Assembly (NCBI RefSeq): GCF_021646545.1 | Contig: NZ_JAKIRP010000012.1 | Coordinates: 62,001-126,000 of the forward strand | Length of the DNA stretch: 64,000 nucleotides | Source of the DNA: Chitinophaga filiformis | GTDB taxonomy: Bacteria; Bacteroidota; Bacteroidia; Chitinophagales; Chitinophagaceae | Direction: 5' to 3' | Shown here: positions 17,789 to 26,461 of the stretch, one piece after another | Numbering within the stretch: the first letter of the stretch is position 1 | Layout of the letters: each line of letters starts with the position of its first letter | The notes under the pieces: model-generated | What the model was told of the DNA's origin: nothing | Databases searched by the model: none | What the model saw: only the letters and a program-made list of their open reading frames with translations | Made by a program: the position numbers and the translations under genes

Positions 17789-18481
17789 TTACACAAAAGT
17801 CACGCTGGCGTGATCTGTTACCTTGCCATTTTCGGTTCTCAGTACCCGGGATGGGAACTTCTGCAGTAATATATAGTCGTGGGTAGCCATTACCACCGCG
17901 GCGCCCTCTTCCCGGCTGATCCTGAACAATAGCTGCATGATACCGTCAGAGGTTTCAGGATCCAGGTTACCGGTCGGCTCATCCGCCAGGATCAGTTTCG
18001 GAGAGTTTAGCATGGCCCGGGCAATATCCACACGCTGCTGCTCGCCACCGCTCAGCTCATAAGGCATTTTGAACCCCTTGGTATTCAATCCCACTTTGTC
18101 CAGCACGTCTTTGATCTTCTCGTCCATCTTCTTATTGTCTGTCCAGCCCGTCGCCTTCAGGGCAAATTTCAGATTGTCGTAAACGGTCCTGTCTGTCAGC
18201 AGCTGGAAATCCTGGAACACAACGCCCAGGTTACGGCGCAGATAAGGTACTTTCTTCCAGTCCATCTTCTTCAGATCAAACCCTACCACCTGACCGGCGC
18301 CTTCCTTCAGCGGCAAATCCCCATAAAGGGTCTTGAGCAGGCTGGATTTACCGGTCCCGGTCCTGCCAATCAGGTATACAAATTCTCCTTTGTTCACCGT
18401 AATATTCACGTCTGCAAGGATCAGGGAAGTCCCCTGGTAGATATTCACATTGGATAATTGTATAATCGGTTGTTCTGTCAT
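17789..18481 (-). CDS. FtsE-like ABC transporter ATP-binding protein
   Basis: The 230-residue protein is a complete nucleotide-binding domain: Walker A GRTGTGKSS near 38-46, Q-loop in VVFQDFQLL, signature LSGGEQQ near 143-149, Walker B LILADEPTG, and H-loop MATHD. It most resembles FtsE, the ATPase partner of FtsX in cell division and hydrolase control, and the LolD/MacB group is the alternative. No permease gene is adjacent; in Bacteroidota ftsE and ftsX are often unlinked. The protein acts at the cytoplasmic face of the inner membrane. A -7 box TATTTTTG (18507-18514) lies upstream. Confidence 0.85.
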   Translation of the reverse strand: MTEQPIIQLSNVNIYQGTSLILADVNITVNKGEFVYLIGRTGTGKSSLLKTLYGDLPLKEGAGQVVGFDLKKMDWKKVPYLRRNLGVVFQDFQLLTDRTVYDNLKFALKATGWTDNKKMDEKIKDVLDKVGLNTKGFKMPYELSGGEQQRVDIARAMLNSPKLILADEPTGNLDPETSDGIMQLLFRISREEGAAVVMATHDYILLQKFPSRVLRTENGKVTDHASVTFV

Positions 18482-18897
18482 TTCTGCCGTATGGGTTTAA
18501 TAATAACAAAAATAGCTATTTATCATCATAACCACCCGCATGCGGCCGATCTGGCCTGGAATTTATTTAAGATAGTGTAAGAATGGCCTGCAACTAGTGT
18601 GAAGTTCCTTATCTAAAGGCGCTATAGTCCTGCGTTACGCCTGCTATTCTATAGCCCTGGCTATACAATAGTGGCTATAACGCTATAGTAGAGAGCCTAT
18701 AAGCTATGACCCTCACCGAATCTCTACACTATCTTAAGGCCAACTTAAGAGTAATCCAGTACACAAACCTGCGGACGAACAAGCAACGAATAAGCGACGA
18801 AGAAACATCCTGAACGCTCCCTTTACACAACTAAAAAAATAGTTTGTAAACTAATAAATTAGTTTTAACTTAGTTTCAGCAACCTAAATTTCACATT
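18482..18897. other. Regulatory interval with an inverted repeat and BlaI-type operators
   Basis: The interval separates the divergent ftsE-like and blaI-like genes. It holds a 13-base inverted repeat TTAAGATAGTGTA (18567-18579, complement at 18725-18737) enclosing a stretch rich in CTATAG and GGCTAT words, then two operator-like dyads close to blaI. No ORF is evident. Confidence 0.6.
18830..18863. promoter_or_regulatory. Putative BlaI-type operator pair
   Basis: Two dyads stand 20 bases apart: ACTA-6-TAGT (18830-18843) and ACTAAT-AA-ATTAGT (18850-18863). They resemble operators of BlaI/MecI repressors, which contain TACA/TGTA or ACTA/TAGT half sites, and lie 35-68 bases before the repressor start, so autorepression is likely. 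Confidence 0.6.
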
Positions 18898-19278
18898 ATG
18901 TCAGCAGTAAAAACATTGACTAAAGCGGAAGAGCAGGTCATGCAGGCCCTTTGGAAAACAGGCCCTGCATTCGTTAAAGACCTGATAGACATTCTTCCCG
19001 AGCCAAAGCCACACTACAATACTGTATCGACTTTAATGAAGATCCTGCAGGATAAAGGTTTTGTAGATTACAAGGCTTATGGTAAATCCTACCAGTACTT
19101 TGCCCTGATCAGCAAAGAGGAATACAGCAGAAACACCATGCAAAACTTTGTAAAAGGGTACTTCTCCGGCTCTTTTAAAGACATGGTATCTTTCTTCGTC
19201 AAGGAAAAAGAGATCAGTGTCAATGAACTGGAACAACTACTGGAACAGATTAAGAACGCCAAAAAAGAACAACCATGA
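18898..19278 (+). CDS. BlaI/MecI/CopY-family transcriptional repressor
   Basis: The 126-residue protein is a winged helix-turn-helix repressor. TKAEEQVMQALWKTGPAFVK (8-27) and HYNTVSTLMKILQDKGFVD (39-57) are the conserved DNA-binding core of this family, and the C-terminal third forms the dimerisation helices. It overlaps the downstream M56 gene by 4 bases (ATGA), so the two are translationally coupled. In the paradigm, proteolysis by the M56 partner releases repression. In Bacteroidota the regulon is usually not beta-lactam resistance, and no beta-lactamase gene is nearby. The operator-like dyads upstream fit autoregulation. Confidence 0.93.
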   Translation: MSAVKTLTKAEEQVMQALWKTGPAFVKDLIDILPEPKPHYNTVSTLMKILQDKGFVDYKAYGKSYQYFALISKEEYSRNTMQNFVKGYFSGSFKDMVSFFVKEKEISVNELEQLLEQIKNAKKEQP

Positions 19279-20522
19279 TCGCTTACTTCATCAAAATGCT
19301 GGTATGCTCAGGTGTACTGTATGGTTATTATGCACTGGTGCTGAAAAACAACCCGTTCCACCGCTGGAACAGGGGGTACCTGTTGCTCGCCACCCTGACC
19401 TCCATCCTCCTGCCCTTGCTGCAATTTTCATTTGTCAGCGCTGCTCCTCCTTCCTATACAGCGCCGCTGATAACCGTATACGGGTACATGACAAACACTG
19501 TCCAGCAGGCCGGTGGCGCTGGCATCGCTTCCTGGATTCCACCCGGCATCTACTCCCTGATAACTTTACTATTAATCATCAATATGTTGCGGAACTGGCT
19601 GCTGATCAAACGCCTGACAAGACAGGGACAACAAACCAGTTATGACAGGTACATGCTGATCAGGCATCCGCAGGTAAAATCTACCTTTTCTTTCTTCGGC
19701 AACATCTTCTGGGGCGAAGAGCTCACACCCGACAGCGAGGAAGGTAAACAGGTGCTCAGACATGAGCTGGAACACATACAGGGCCGGCATACGGCAGACA
19801 AACTCTTTCTGCAGTTCGTCTGCGCTGTTCTCTGGTTCAACCCCTTCTTTCATCTCTTCAAAAGAGAACTGGCTATGGTGCATGAATTCCTGGCGGATAA
19901 AGCTGCGGCGTCTGACAACGCTCCCGACGACTATGCAAGGACATTATTGCAAATGACGCTGCAGACCAAACGCATGTTCCTGGTCAACAGCTTCGCACAG
20001 GCGCCTGTCAAACGCCGCATCCTCATGTTGTTCACTCACAAGGCAAATTACGCACTGATGAAAAAGATTATCATATTCCCCGTTCTGGTACTATTGGGTT
20101 TTGTTATCGGATGTCAACAGGATCTCGACCTGCAATCGCCTGTTAAAAGCAGTGCTGCTTTACTGAATGTTTCACAATCGTCTGCTACAACAACATCTTC
20201 AGAAGAAGTATTTAAAGTTGTAGATAATCCTCCAAAATTCCCTGGTGGGGAAAAGGCACTGGTCCGGTTCCTGTCACGTAACATCCGCTATCCGAAAACG
20301 GCACAAGCGAATAATACCACCGGCACTGTATTTGTAAAATTTGTAGTAAACCCCGAGGGTAAGATTTCACAGATAACCACTGTAGGTAAGGTTATCGGAA
20401 ATGGTCTTGAAGATGAATCTATGCGCGTGGTAGCCGCCATGCCCAATTGGATACCGGGCAAACATGAAGGTAGAAAGGTAAGTGTAGAATTTCATCTGCC
20501 CATCCGCTACGTATTGCAATAA
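19275..20522 (+). CDS. M56 (BlaR1-like) membrane metallopeptidase with TonB-like C-terminus
   Basis: The 415-residue protein has membrane helices at about 5-23, 34-52 and 90-110, then the M56 zinc site HELEH at 163-167 with downstream ELAMVHEFLADKAA (198-211), and a further helix at about 263-279. In place of a penicillin-binding sensor, the exported end (320-415) is a TonB C-terminal domain: KFPGGEKALVRFLSRNIRYP and GTVFVKFVVNPEGKI. It is expected to sense an envelope signal and cut the BlaI-like repressor. The gene is coupled to the repressor gene by a 4-base overlap and followed by a terminator. Confidence 0.92.
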   Translation: MIAYFIKMLVCSGVLYGYYALVLKNNPFHRWNRGYLLLATLTSILLPLLQFSFVSAAPPSYTAPLITVYGYMTNTVQQAGGAGIASWIPPGIYSLITLLLIINMLRNWLLIKRLTRQGQQTSYDRYMLIRHPQVKSTFSFFGNIFWGEELTPDSEEGKQVLRHELEHIQGRHTADKLFLQFVCAVLWFNPFFHLFKRELAMVHEFLADKAAASDNAPDDYARTLLQMTLQTKRMFLVNSFAQAPVKRRILMLFTHKANYALMKKIIIFPVLVLLGFVIGCQQDLDLQSPVKSSAALLNVSQSSATTTSSEEVFKVVDNPPKFPGGEKALVRFLSRNIRYPKTAQANNTTGTVFVKFVVNPEGKISQITTVGKVIGNGLEDESMRVVAAMPNWIPGKHEGRKVSVEFHLPIRYVLQ

Positions 20523-20547
20523 CACTTCATGCTCACAACTAAAAAAC

Positions 20548-20583
20548 AAAAGAGGCTGTCGCTAAGCAGACAGCCTCTTTCTA
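20548..20583. terminator. Bidirectional terminator between M56 gene and purM
   Basis: AGAGGCTGTC and GACAGCCTCT form the stem with an 8-base loop, flanked by A- and T-runs. Confidence 0.9.
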
Positions 20584-20609
20584 TTCAGATCAGGTTACCC
20601 TGGTAAAGA

Positions 20610-21788
20610 TCAATTATACACAAACTCCCCATGAGCACTGCGCACAGTCACCTGCTTAACAGTTGCCGGTTCTACCCTACCCACAATCTGCGCGTCGATA
20701 TTAAAGCTTTTGCTGATCCGGATAATATCGGCTGCAATTTCCTCAGGCACATATAATTCCATACGATGTCCCATATTAAATACCTGGTACATTTCCTTCC
20801 AGCCGGTGCCTGATTGTTCCTGGATCAGCTGGAACAATGGCGGAACAGGGAACAGATTATCCTTAATGACATGCAGGTTATCAATGAAGTGCAGCACTTT
20901 GGTCTGAGCACCACCACTACAGTGTACCAGTCCGTGTATACGGGAGCGGTAGGCTTCCAGGATCTGTTTGATCACCGGAGCATAGGTGCGGGTGGGTGAC
21001 AATACCAGCCTGCCGGCATCTATGGTGCCGAAGCCCGGGATATCAACTTTATCGGTCAGCGCTTTCTTTCCGCTAAAGATCAATTCGTAAGGTATACCCG
21101 GATCGTAGCTCTCAGGATACTTTTCTGCCACCTGTTTGTTAAACACATCATGACGGGCGGATGTCAGTCCATTGCTGCCCATCCCTCCGTTGTAGAATTT
21201 CTCGTAAGATGCCTGCCCGTAAGAAGCCAGTCCTACGATCACATCTCCGGCCTGTATGGTATGATTGGAGATCACTTCAGATCTTTTCATGCGGCAGGTC
21301 ACGGTGGAATCTACAATGATTGTCCGCACGAGGTCTCCCACATCTGCAGTTTCGCCGCCGGTGGAGTAAATGCTGATACCATAGCTGCGCAATTCTTCCA
21401 GGATCTCTTCTGTGCCATTGATGATAGCCGCGATCACTTCACCCGGTATCAGCTGCTTGTTACGGCCGATGGTGGATGATAACAGGATATTTTCGGTAGC
21501 GCCCACACAAAGCAGGTCATCAATGTTCATGATGATAGCATCCTGCGCAATGCCTCTCCATACATCCAGGTTGCCTGTTTCCTTCCAGTAAGTATATGCC
21601 AGCGACGATTTGGTACCGGCGCCGTCCGCATGCATAATATTGCAATAATCGTCCTGTCCGCCCAGGATATCGGGCACTATTTTACAGAAAGCTTTTGGAA
21701 ACAGTCCCTTGTCAATATGCTTAATAGCGTTGTGCACATCCTCTTTTCCGGCTGAAACGCCGCGCTGCGCGTAGATATTCTGATCCAC
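20610..21788 (-). CDS. purM: Phosphoribosylformylglycinamidine cyclo-ligase (AIR synthase)
   Basis: PurM closes the imidazole ring of purines using ATP. The 392-residue protein is of the longer Bacteroidota type (about 345 in E. coli). Visible motifs are HADGAGTKSSLAY, NIDDLLCVGA, TGGETADVGD and GGGAQ-like LVHCSGGAQTKVLHF, all characteristic of the PurM/SelD/ThiL fold with N-terminal ATP-binding and C-terminal halves. Its divergent neighbour is ribF. A -7 box TACTTTTG at 21819-21826 on the minus strand is a likely promoter. Confidence 0.95.
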   Translation of the reverse strand: MDQNIYAQRGVSAGKEDVHNAIKHIDKGLFPKAFCKIVPDILGGQDDYCNIMHADGAGTKSSLAYTYWKETGNLDVWRGIAQDAIIMNIDDLLCVGATENILLSSTIGRNKQLIPGEVIAAIINGTEEILEELRSYGISIYSTGGETADVGDLVRTIIVDSTVTCRMKRSEVISNHTIQAGDVIVGLASYGQASYEKFYNGGMGSNGLTSARHDVFNKQVAEKYPESYDPGIPYELIFSGKKALTDKVDIPGFGTIDAGRLVLSPTRTYAPVIKQILEAYRSRIHGLVHCSGGAQTKVLHFIDNLHVIKDNLFPVPPLFQLIQEQSGTGWKEMYQVFNMGHRMELYVPEEIAADIIRISKSFNIDAQIVGRVEPATVKQVTVRSAHGEFVYN

Positions 21789-21896
21789 CAGATAATTTTA
21801 TTAATGAACAATCTGCTGCAAAAGTAACTGATTAGCCACTTATCTGATATCTAAATGTTGTAATTTGCATAGGATTTTGATCGTTTAAGGCAATTT

Positions 21897-22832
21897 ATGC
21901 GGATACACAGGGACCTCACCCATTTGCCAGCTTTGAGGCGGGCTGTTATAACAATTGGTACTTTTGACGGCGTTCACAGCGGTCACCGTTACATTATACA
22001 GCAATTGCAGGAAACCGCTGCAGCCTGTGACGGGGAAAGCGTGATCATTACCTTTGACCCGCATCCCCGGGAGGTACTGCAACCCGGCGGCGCACCTGTC
22101 AAATTGCTCACCACTCTGGAGGAAAAGATCGAACTGCTGGCCAAAGAGGGTATCGACCACCTGGTGATCGTCCCTTTTACCAGAGAATTCTCAGAACTTT
22201 CCGCCCGGGCCTACCTGGAAGACTTCCTGATAGAAAAATTCAATCCACATACGATCATTATCGGCTACGACCACCGCTTTGGTCATAACCGCGAAGGCGG
22301 CCTGGAACTGCTGGAGGCAGAACAGAACAGGTACGGATTCCAGCTGGTAGAGATCCCCCAGCAGATCGTCCACGACCTGGCAGTCAGCTCCACCAAGATC
22401 CGCAAAAGCCTGCAGGACGGCAATATTCAGCTGGCCAATGAATTGCTTGGCTACCATTATTTCCTGGAAGGAACGGTCATCCACGGCGATAAAATGGGCA
22501 GGCAGCTGGGTTATCCCACCGCCAACATTGAATTGCCTGATCCGCGCAAACTGATTCCTGCACAGGGCATTTACGCTATAAAAGTTTATCTTGATAAACA
22601 ACCCTCACCGCTGAATGGCGTGATGAGCATAGGCACCCGTCCTACTTTTAACGGGGTCGACCTTCGCCTGGAGGCGCATATTTTCGATTTCAGCCAGGAA
22701 ATCTATGACCGGCTGCTGAGAGTGGAGATCATCAGTTATATCAGGGCCAACCTGAAATTTGACAATATCCAGGACCTGATCGACCAGATGGACAAAGACA
22801 GTCTCGCCGCCAAAAATGTCCTGGCCTCCTGA
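21897..22832 (+). CDS. ribF: Bifunctional riboflavin kinase / FAD synthetase
   Basis: RibF phosphorylates riboflavin to FMN and adenylates FMN to FAD. The 311-residue protein has both parts: an N-terminal nucleotidyltransferase domain with GTFDGVHSGH (21-30) and the second signature VSSTKIRKSLQDG, and a C-terminal flavokinase domain with GRQLGYPTANIELPD and NGVMSIGTRPTF. The length is normal. It is divergent from purM and convergent with holA, separated from holA by 37 bases without a strong terminator. Confidence 0.96.
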   Translation: MRIHRDLTHLPALRRAVITIGTFDGVHSGHRYIIQQLQETAAACDGESVIITFDPHPREVLQPGGAPVKLLTTLEEKIELLAKEGIDHLVIVPFTREFSELSARAYLEDFLIEKFNPHTIIIGYDHRFGHNREGGLELLEAEQNRYGFQLVEIPQQIVHDLAVSSTKIRKSLQDGNIQLANELLGYHYFLEGTVIHGDKMGRQLGYPTANIELPDPRKLIPAQGIYAIKVYLDKQPSPLNGVMSIGTRPTFNGVDLRLEAHIFDFSQEIYDRLLRVEIISYIRANLKFDNIQDLIDQMDKDSLAAKNVLAS

Positions 22833-22869
22833 CCCTGATGTGAAAACGGCGGTATCACAACCACGCCTG

Positions 22870-23865
22870 TCAGTACATCAGCTTGTATACCAGTTCTTTC
22901 ATCAGTTCTCCGTCTTCCACACCACTGTCATTGATACCAATGCTGCGGAGGTTATAGGCATGCAACAGCAGAATGGCCTTTTCTGTGCCCTCTGCGCCGT
23001 ATTGACGGGCGGCGTTGACATAATCCTTCACAAAGAAGGGATGTACGCCTAAAGCGGCTGCAATCTCCTTTTCTCCCCCCTTTACACCAAACACCATGTT
23101 CATTTTGCTGAAGAAATTATACAGCGCCGGCAGTACCATCTGAATAGGTCCCGCCTTAGGGTTGGCGGCAAAATAACGGATGATACGCATTACCTTGGTA
23201 ATGTCTTTCTGCCCCAAGGCATTCTGCAGCTCAAACACATTATATTCCTTGCTGATGCCTACATATTTCTCAATGTCATTCTCATCTATCTTTTTATCAG
23301 GAGGCAGGTTGACCAGCAGTTTATCTATTTCATTGGCCATCCTGGAAAGGTCATTGCCAATATGGTCTACCAGCAGGATGCCGGCCTTCTGTGAAATAGC
23401 CCTTCCCAGGCTGCTCACATAAGCTTCCACCCAGCCGGGCAACTGGTTGTCGTACATCTTCTTGGTGCTTAACAGCACCCCCTTCTCCTTGATCAGTTTA
23501 GCCAGTTTGCTACGTCCGTCTATCTTTCCCTGCTTATGCGCCACCACGAAAATGGTGGAAGACAATGGATTATCGATATATGCTTCCAGTTTCAGGATAT
23601 CTTTCATGGATTGGGCCTCTTTCAGCACCACTACCTGTTTTTCGGCAAACATGGGATACCGGCGGCAGGCGTTGATAACGGTGCTCCAGTCTGTATCCTT
23701 GCCATAAAGGATGGTCAGGTTAAAGCCTTTTTCCGCTTCATCCAGCAGGTGGTGTTCCGCATAATTGCTCACCTGATCAATGAAAAAATCTTCCTCCCCT
23801 TCCAGCCAGTATAAGGGCTTGTATTTCTTCTGCTTCCAGTCTTTTATAATATCCTGATATTCCAT
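22870..23865 (-). CDS. holA: DNA polymerase III subunit delta
   Basis: HolA is the clamp-loader subunit that opens the beta clamp. The 331-residue protein has the expected length and order: an N-terminal AAA+-like domain starting YWLEGEEDFFIDQ, a middle part with ADRLSRMANEI-like LSRMANEIDKLLVNL, and the C-terminal collar domain with VFELQNALGQKDITK. These matches are moderate, as this family is divergent. It follows an exonuclease gene by 6 bases on the same strand, so the two are cotranscribed, which fits a link to replication or repair. Confidence 0.9.
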   Translation of the reverse strand: MEYQDIIKDWKQKKYKPLYWLEGEEDFFIDQVSNYAEHHLLDEAEKGFNLTILYGKDTDWSTVINACRRYPMFAEKQVVVLKEAQSMKDILKLEAYIDNPLSSTIFVVAHKQGKIDGRSKLAKLIKEKGVLLSTKKMYDNQLPGWVEAYVSSLGRAISQKAGILLVDHIGNDLSRMANEIDKLLVNLPPDKKIDENDIEKYVGISKEYNVFELQNALGQKDITKVMRIIRYFAANPKAGPIQMVLPALYNFFSKMNMVFGVKGGEKEIAAALGVHPFFVKDYVNAARQYGAEGTEKAILLLHAYNLRSIGINDSGVEDGELMKELVYKLMY

Positions 23866-23871
23866 GCTTTA

Positions 23872-24597
23872 TTATTTTGAATACACCACATCATCCGTTT
23901 CCAGTATGGGAACGCCTTTAAAACGCATCAACAGCTGTCCGACGGCCACTACATCCTTCTGGCAATAATTAGCGATCCTTTCCAGGTCCCTGTCCTGCCA
24001 GTAGACTTTCGCCACCATGCTACCATCAATATCATCTTTAGGAGTCGGAATACCCATCACAGCCGTCATCAGTTTCAGGGAAGTATAATTCTTGAAGTCT
24101 CCGAACCGCCATAACTGCATGGTATCCAACATCGGCAGCTCCCAGGGTTTAAACCCATGGATCTGCAATGGCAGGGGCAAAGATAGCTGATGAATAACAG
24201 ATCGCCTGCAAATAAACGGAATATCAAATTCTTTGATGTTATGTCCTGCAAACTGGAAACGGGGAAATTTGATATGAAATTTATTCACCAATTCTAAAAA
24301 ACTCGTTAATACAACTTTTTCATCGTCATTATAAAATGATTTTATACGTAGTTGATAACGACCACCTTCCGCATGGAAAAACCCCACTGAAATACAGATT
24401 ATTTTGCCGAATTCGGCATAAATCCCGGCCCGGTCTGCGTATGCCTCTGTAGGGTTCCCCGTTTCTGGCAAAGTTTTTGCAATTTTGTCCACCCAGAGCG
24501 ATTGCATATTGTCAGGTAAAAAATCAAAGGCCGCAACAGCCGGAGTTGTTTCAATATCAAGTAGCAATAACTGATCTAAAGATATATTCGGTAACAC
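23872..24597 (-). CDS. Predicted 3'-5' exonuclease, PolB-like
   Basis: The 241-residue protein is an RNase H-fold exonuclease of the DNA polymerase B exonuclease-like group. Exo I is LLLLDIETTPA with D14 and E16, exo II is FAGHNIKEFDIPFICRR near residues 116-132, and exo III is in YCQKDVVAVGQLL near 214-226. No polymerase domain is attached. The protein probably processes single-stranded 3' ends in repair, which is inference. It is the first gene of a two-gene unit with holA, six bases apart. Stand-alone versions are common in Bacteroidota. Confidence 0.85.
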   Translation of the reverse strand: MLPNISLDQLLLLDIETTPAVAAFDFLPDNMQSLWVDKIAKTLPETGNPTEAYADRAGIYAEFGKIICISVGFFHAEGGRYQLRIKSFYNDDEKVVLTSFLELVNKFHIKFPRFQFAGHNIKEFDIPFICRRSVIHQLSLPLPLQIHGFKPWELPMLDTMQLWRFGDFKNYTSLKLMTAVMGIPTPKDDIDGSMVAKVYWQDRDLERIANYCQKDVVAVGQLLMRFKGVPILETDDVVYSK

Positions 24598-24618
24598 TGT
24601 TCGTACGGTTTATATTTT

Positions 24619-24651
24619 TTTGTAATAAAGTATTTTTAACAATTACATTTG
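24619..24651 (+). promoter_or_regulatory. Promoter of the coiled-coil membrane protein gene
   Basis: TTTG at 24619-24622, 21 bases of spacer and TACATTTG at 24644-24651 match the Bacteroidota consensus. The leader is about 45 bases. Confidence 0.7.
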
Positions 24652-24702
24652 CATAAGGAGTTTTAACCATATAACAATTAACTATAAAACACAAAAACGA
24701 CT

Positions 24703-25665
24703 ATGACTGAGAACACTTTTAACACGCCTGCGGCAGGATCCTCCGGACCTGAAAAGCCTAGAAGCCGTAATGGTCTGATATATGGTATATTGATTGCAGC
24801 ATTGGCCGGTACCTGGATATACATGTTGTATGACAAAAATAAAACTACCGATCAAATTGCTCAACAGGCAACACAGATAGATTCCATCTCTACTTCAAGA
24901 GATGCTTTACAGCAGGAATACAATGCCGCTAATGCGCGTCTGGATGACCTGATCTCCCAGAACAGCCGCATGGATAGTCTGGTAAAAACAAAAGATAAGG
25001 AAATTGCTGATATGAAAGCGAGGATCCAGGGTATCCTCTCCAATAAAAATGCTACCCAGAAAGAACTGGCTGAAGCCCGTCGTCTGATCGAAACACTGAA
25101 GGGTAACATTGAAAACTATACGGCAACTATCGAACGCCTGGAAGGTGAAAAGATCGTGCTGACAGGTGAGCGTGACAACGCCCGCAAAGAAAGGGACGAA
25201 GTAACTACCCAGAGAGATAGTCTGAACAAGAAGGTAAACCTGGGTTCCGTATTACACGCTTCCAACATCCACCTCCAGCCTATCAATGTAAAAAAGAATG
25301 GCAAGGAAGTAGAAACCAGCAAGGCTAAACGCGCAGATATGATGCGTGTAAGCTTCGACCTGGATGAAAACAGGATCGCTCCAACCGGCGATAAAGAACT
25401 GTACGTTTCTATCACTTCTCCTGATGGCTCTCCGCTGGCAGTAGAAGCACTGGGTTCCGGCAGATTTACCCTGGAAGACGGTACTGAAAAATTATATACT
25501 GCTAAGAAAACTGTAAACTACGCTACCGGCCAGAAACAAACCGTAAGCATGGACTGGAAACAGAATTCAGATTTCAAACCAGGTGATTACGCTGTTGAGA
25601 TCTACCATGATGGTTACAAGATCGGTTCAGGCAAAGTAACACTGAAAAAAGGCGGACTGTTCTAA
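24703..25665 (+). CDS. Single-pass membrane protein with coiled coil, unknown function
   Basis: I do not recognise a named family. The 320-residue protein has a short cytoplasmic start rich in P, S and R, one membrane helix at about 24-43 (GLIYGILIAALAGTWIYML), and a long coiled coil from about 55 to 175 with heptads of charged residues. The last 130 residues form a beta-rich domain beginning near VLHASNIHLQPI and ending in AVEIYHDGYKIGSGKVTLKK. The layout suggests a periplasmic protein tethered to the inner membrane. It has its own promoter and terminator, so it is monocistronic. Confidence 0.7.
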   Translation: MTENTFNTPAAGSSGPEKPRSRNGLIYGILIAALAGTWIYMLYDKNKTTDQIAQQATQIDSISTSRDALQQEYNAANARLDDLISQNSRMDSLVKTKDKEIADMKARIQGILSNKNATQKELAEARRLIETLKGNIENYTATIERLEGEKIVLTGERDNARKERDEVTTQRDSLNKKVNLGSVLHASNIHLQPINVKKNGKEVETSKAKRADMMRVSFDLDENRIAPTGDKELYVSITSPDGSPLAVEALGSGRFTLEDGTEKLYTAKKTVNYATGQKQTVSMDWKQNSDFKPGDYAVEIYHDGYKIGSGKVTLKKGGLF

Positions 25666-25690
25666 TAGTCTTTTACCTGATTATATTAAG

Positions 25691-25740
25691 AATCCCGGAT
25701 GTTCACCCGCCAAGGCGGGCAATACATCCGGGATTTTTTA
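25691..25740 (+). terminator. Rho-independent terminator
   Basis: AATCCCGGATGT pairs with ACATCCGGGATT around an inner hairpin CCCGCCaaggcGGG, followed by T6. Confidence 0.9.
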
Positions 25741-25960
25741 TGCTGACAGGGCAACCAAAGCAACGCACAACCCATATCTCCACATTTCCAACATTTTGTT
25801 AACAATTAGTTATTGGGCAATCATCATATATAAAAATAAAATTAATTAGTGTTTATTTGTATTCGATTGTATCATGTGAAAACCGGGGATTACATCAGCT
25901 GTGTTTTGTGCTACCCCCCTCGAATTACTAGGAAAGACTAAGTTGCTAAATCAGGTATAT

Positions 25961-26356
25961 ATGGTGGAAACCGCTAAACAGGTGTATGTTGTTGACGACG
26001 ATGAAATATTCCATTTCATCCTGAAAAAAATGCTGGAACAACAAGACGAAAAACTGGAAGTGACTTCATTCCTTTGTGCGGAAGATGCATTGGAAGAATT
26101 GCAGCATCCTAACGGACATCCTTTGCCCTCCCTGATCATCCTGGACATGAATATGCAGCGGATGAATGGCTGGGATTTTATAGAGGCCTACCGTGGCATT
26201 AAGTGTAGCCTGAGCCAACAGATCCCCATCATTATGTGCTCATCCTCAATTGATATGCGCGACATCCAGAAAGTGAAACGTACGCCGGAACTGAAGGCTT
26301 ATATCACCAAACCCCTGGATTCCGAGAAAATGCAGCAGATCAAGGACTACCTCTAA
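25961..26356 (+). CDS. Single-domain response regulator
   Basis: The frame is open from a GTG at 25901, but the ATG at 25961 places the start directly before the receiver fold (MVETAKQVYVVDDDE), giving 131 residues. Acidic pocket D12-D14, phosphorylation site D62 in IILDMNM, the serine switch in IMCSSS (94-96) and K117 in ITKPLD are all present. There is no output domain, so it acts by protein contact, as in CheY-like phosphorelay intermediates. No kinase gene is adjacent. Confidence 0.88.
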   Translation: MVETAKQVYVVDDDEIFHFILKKMLEQQDEKLEVTSFLCAEDALEELQHPNGHPLPSLIILDMNMQRMNGWDFIEAYRGIKCSLSQQIPIIMCSSSIDMRDIQKVKRTPELKAYITKPLDSEKMQQIKDYL

Positions 26357-26461
26357 AAAAAATCAGGAATCAGGAGTTAAGAGCCAGGAGATGATCCTCA
26401 TTCTTAATACCCAATTCCTAACTTATATAACTTACAGCCCGTAACGGAGCTTGCCGATTAA

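Noticed and set aside
25901..25960. GTG-started extension of the response regulator
   Set aside because: The receiver fold begins after the ATG at 25961, and the extension has no domain character.
26357..26461. Possible small RNA or repeat after the response regulator
   Set aside because: The short AATCAGGAATCAGGAGTTAAG stretch shows only a brief direct repeat and a weak dyad, with no further copy in the window.
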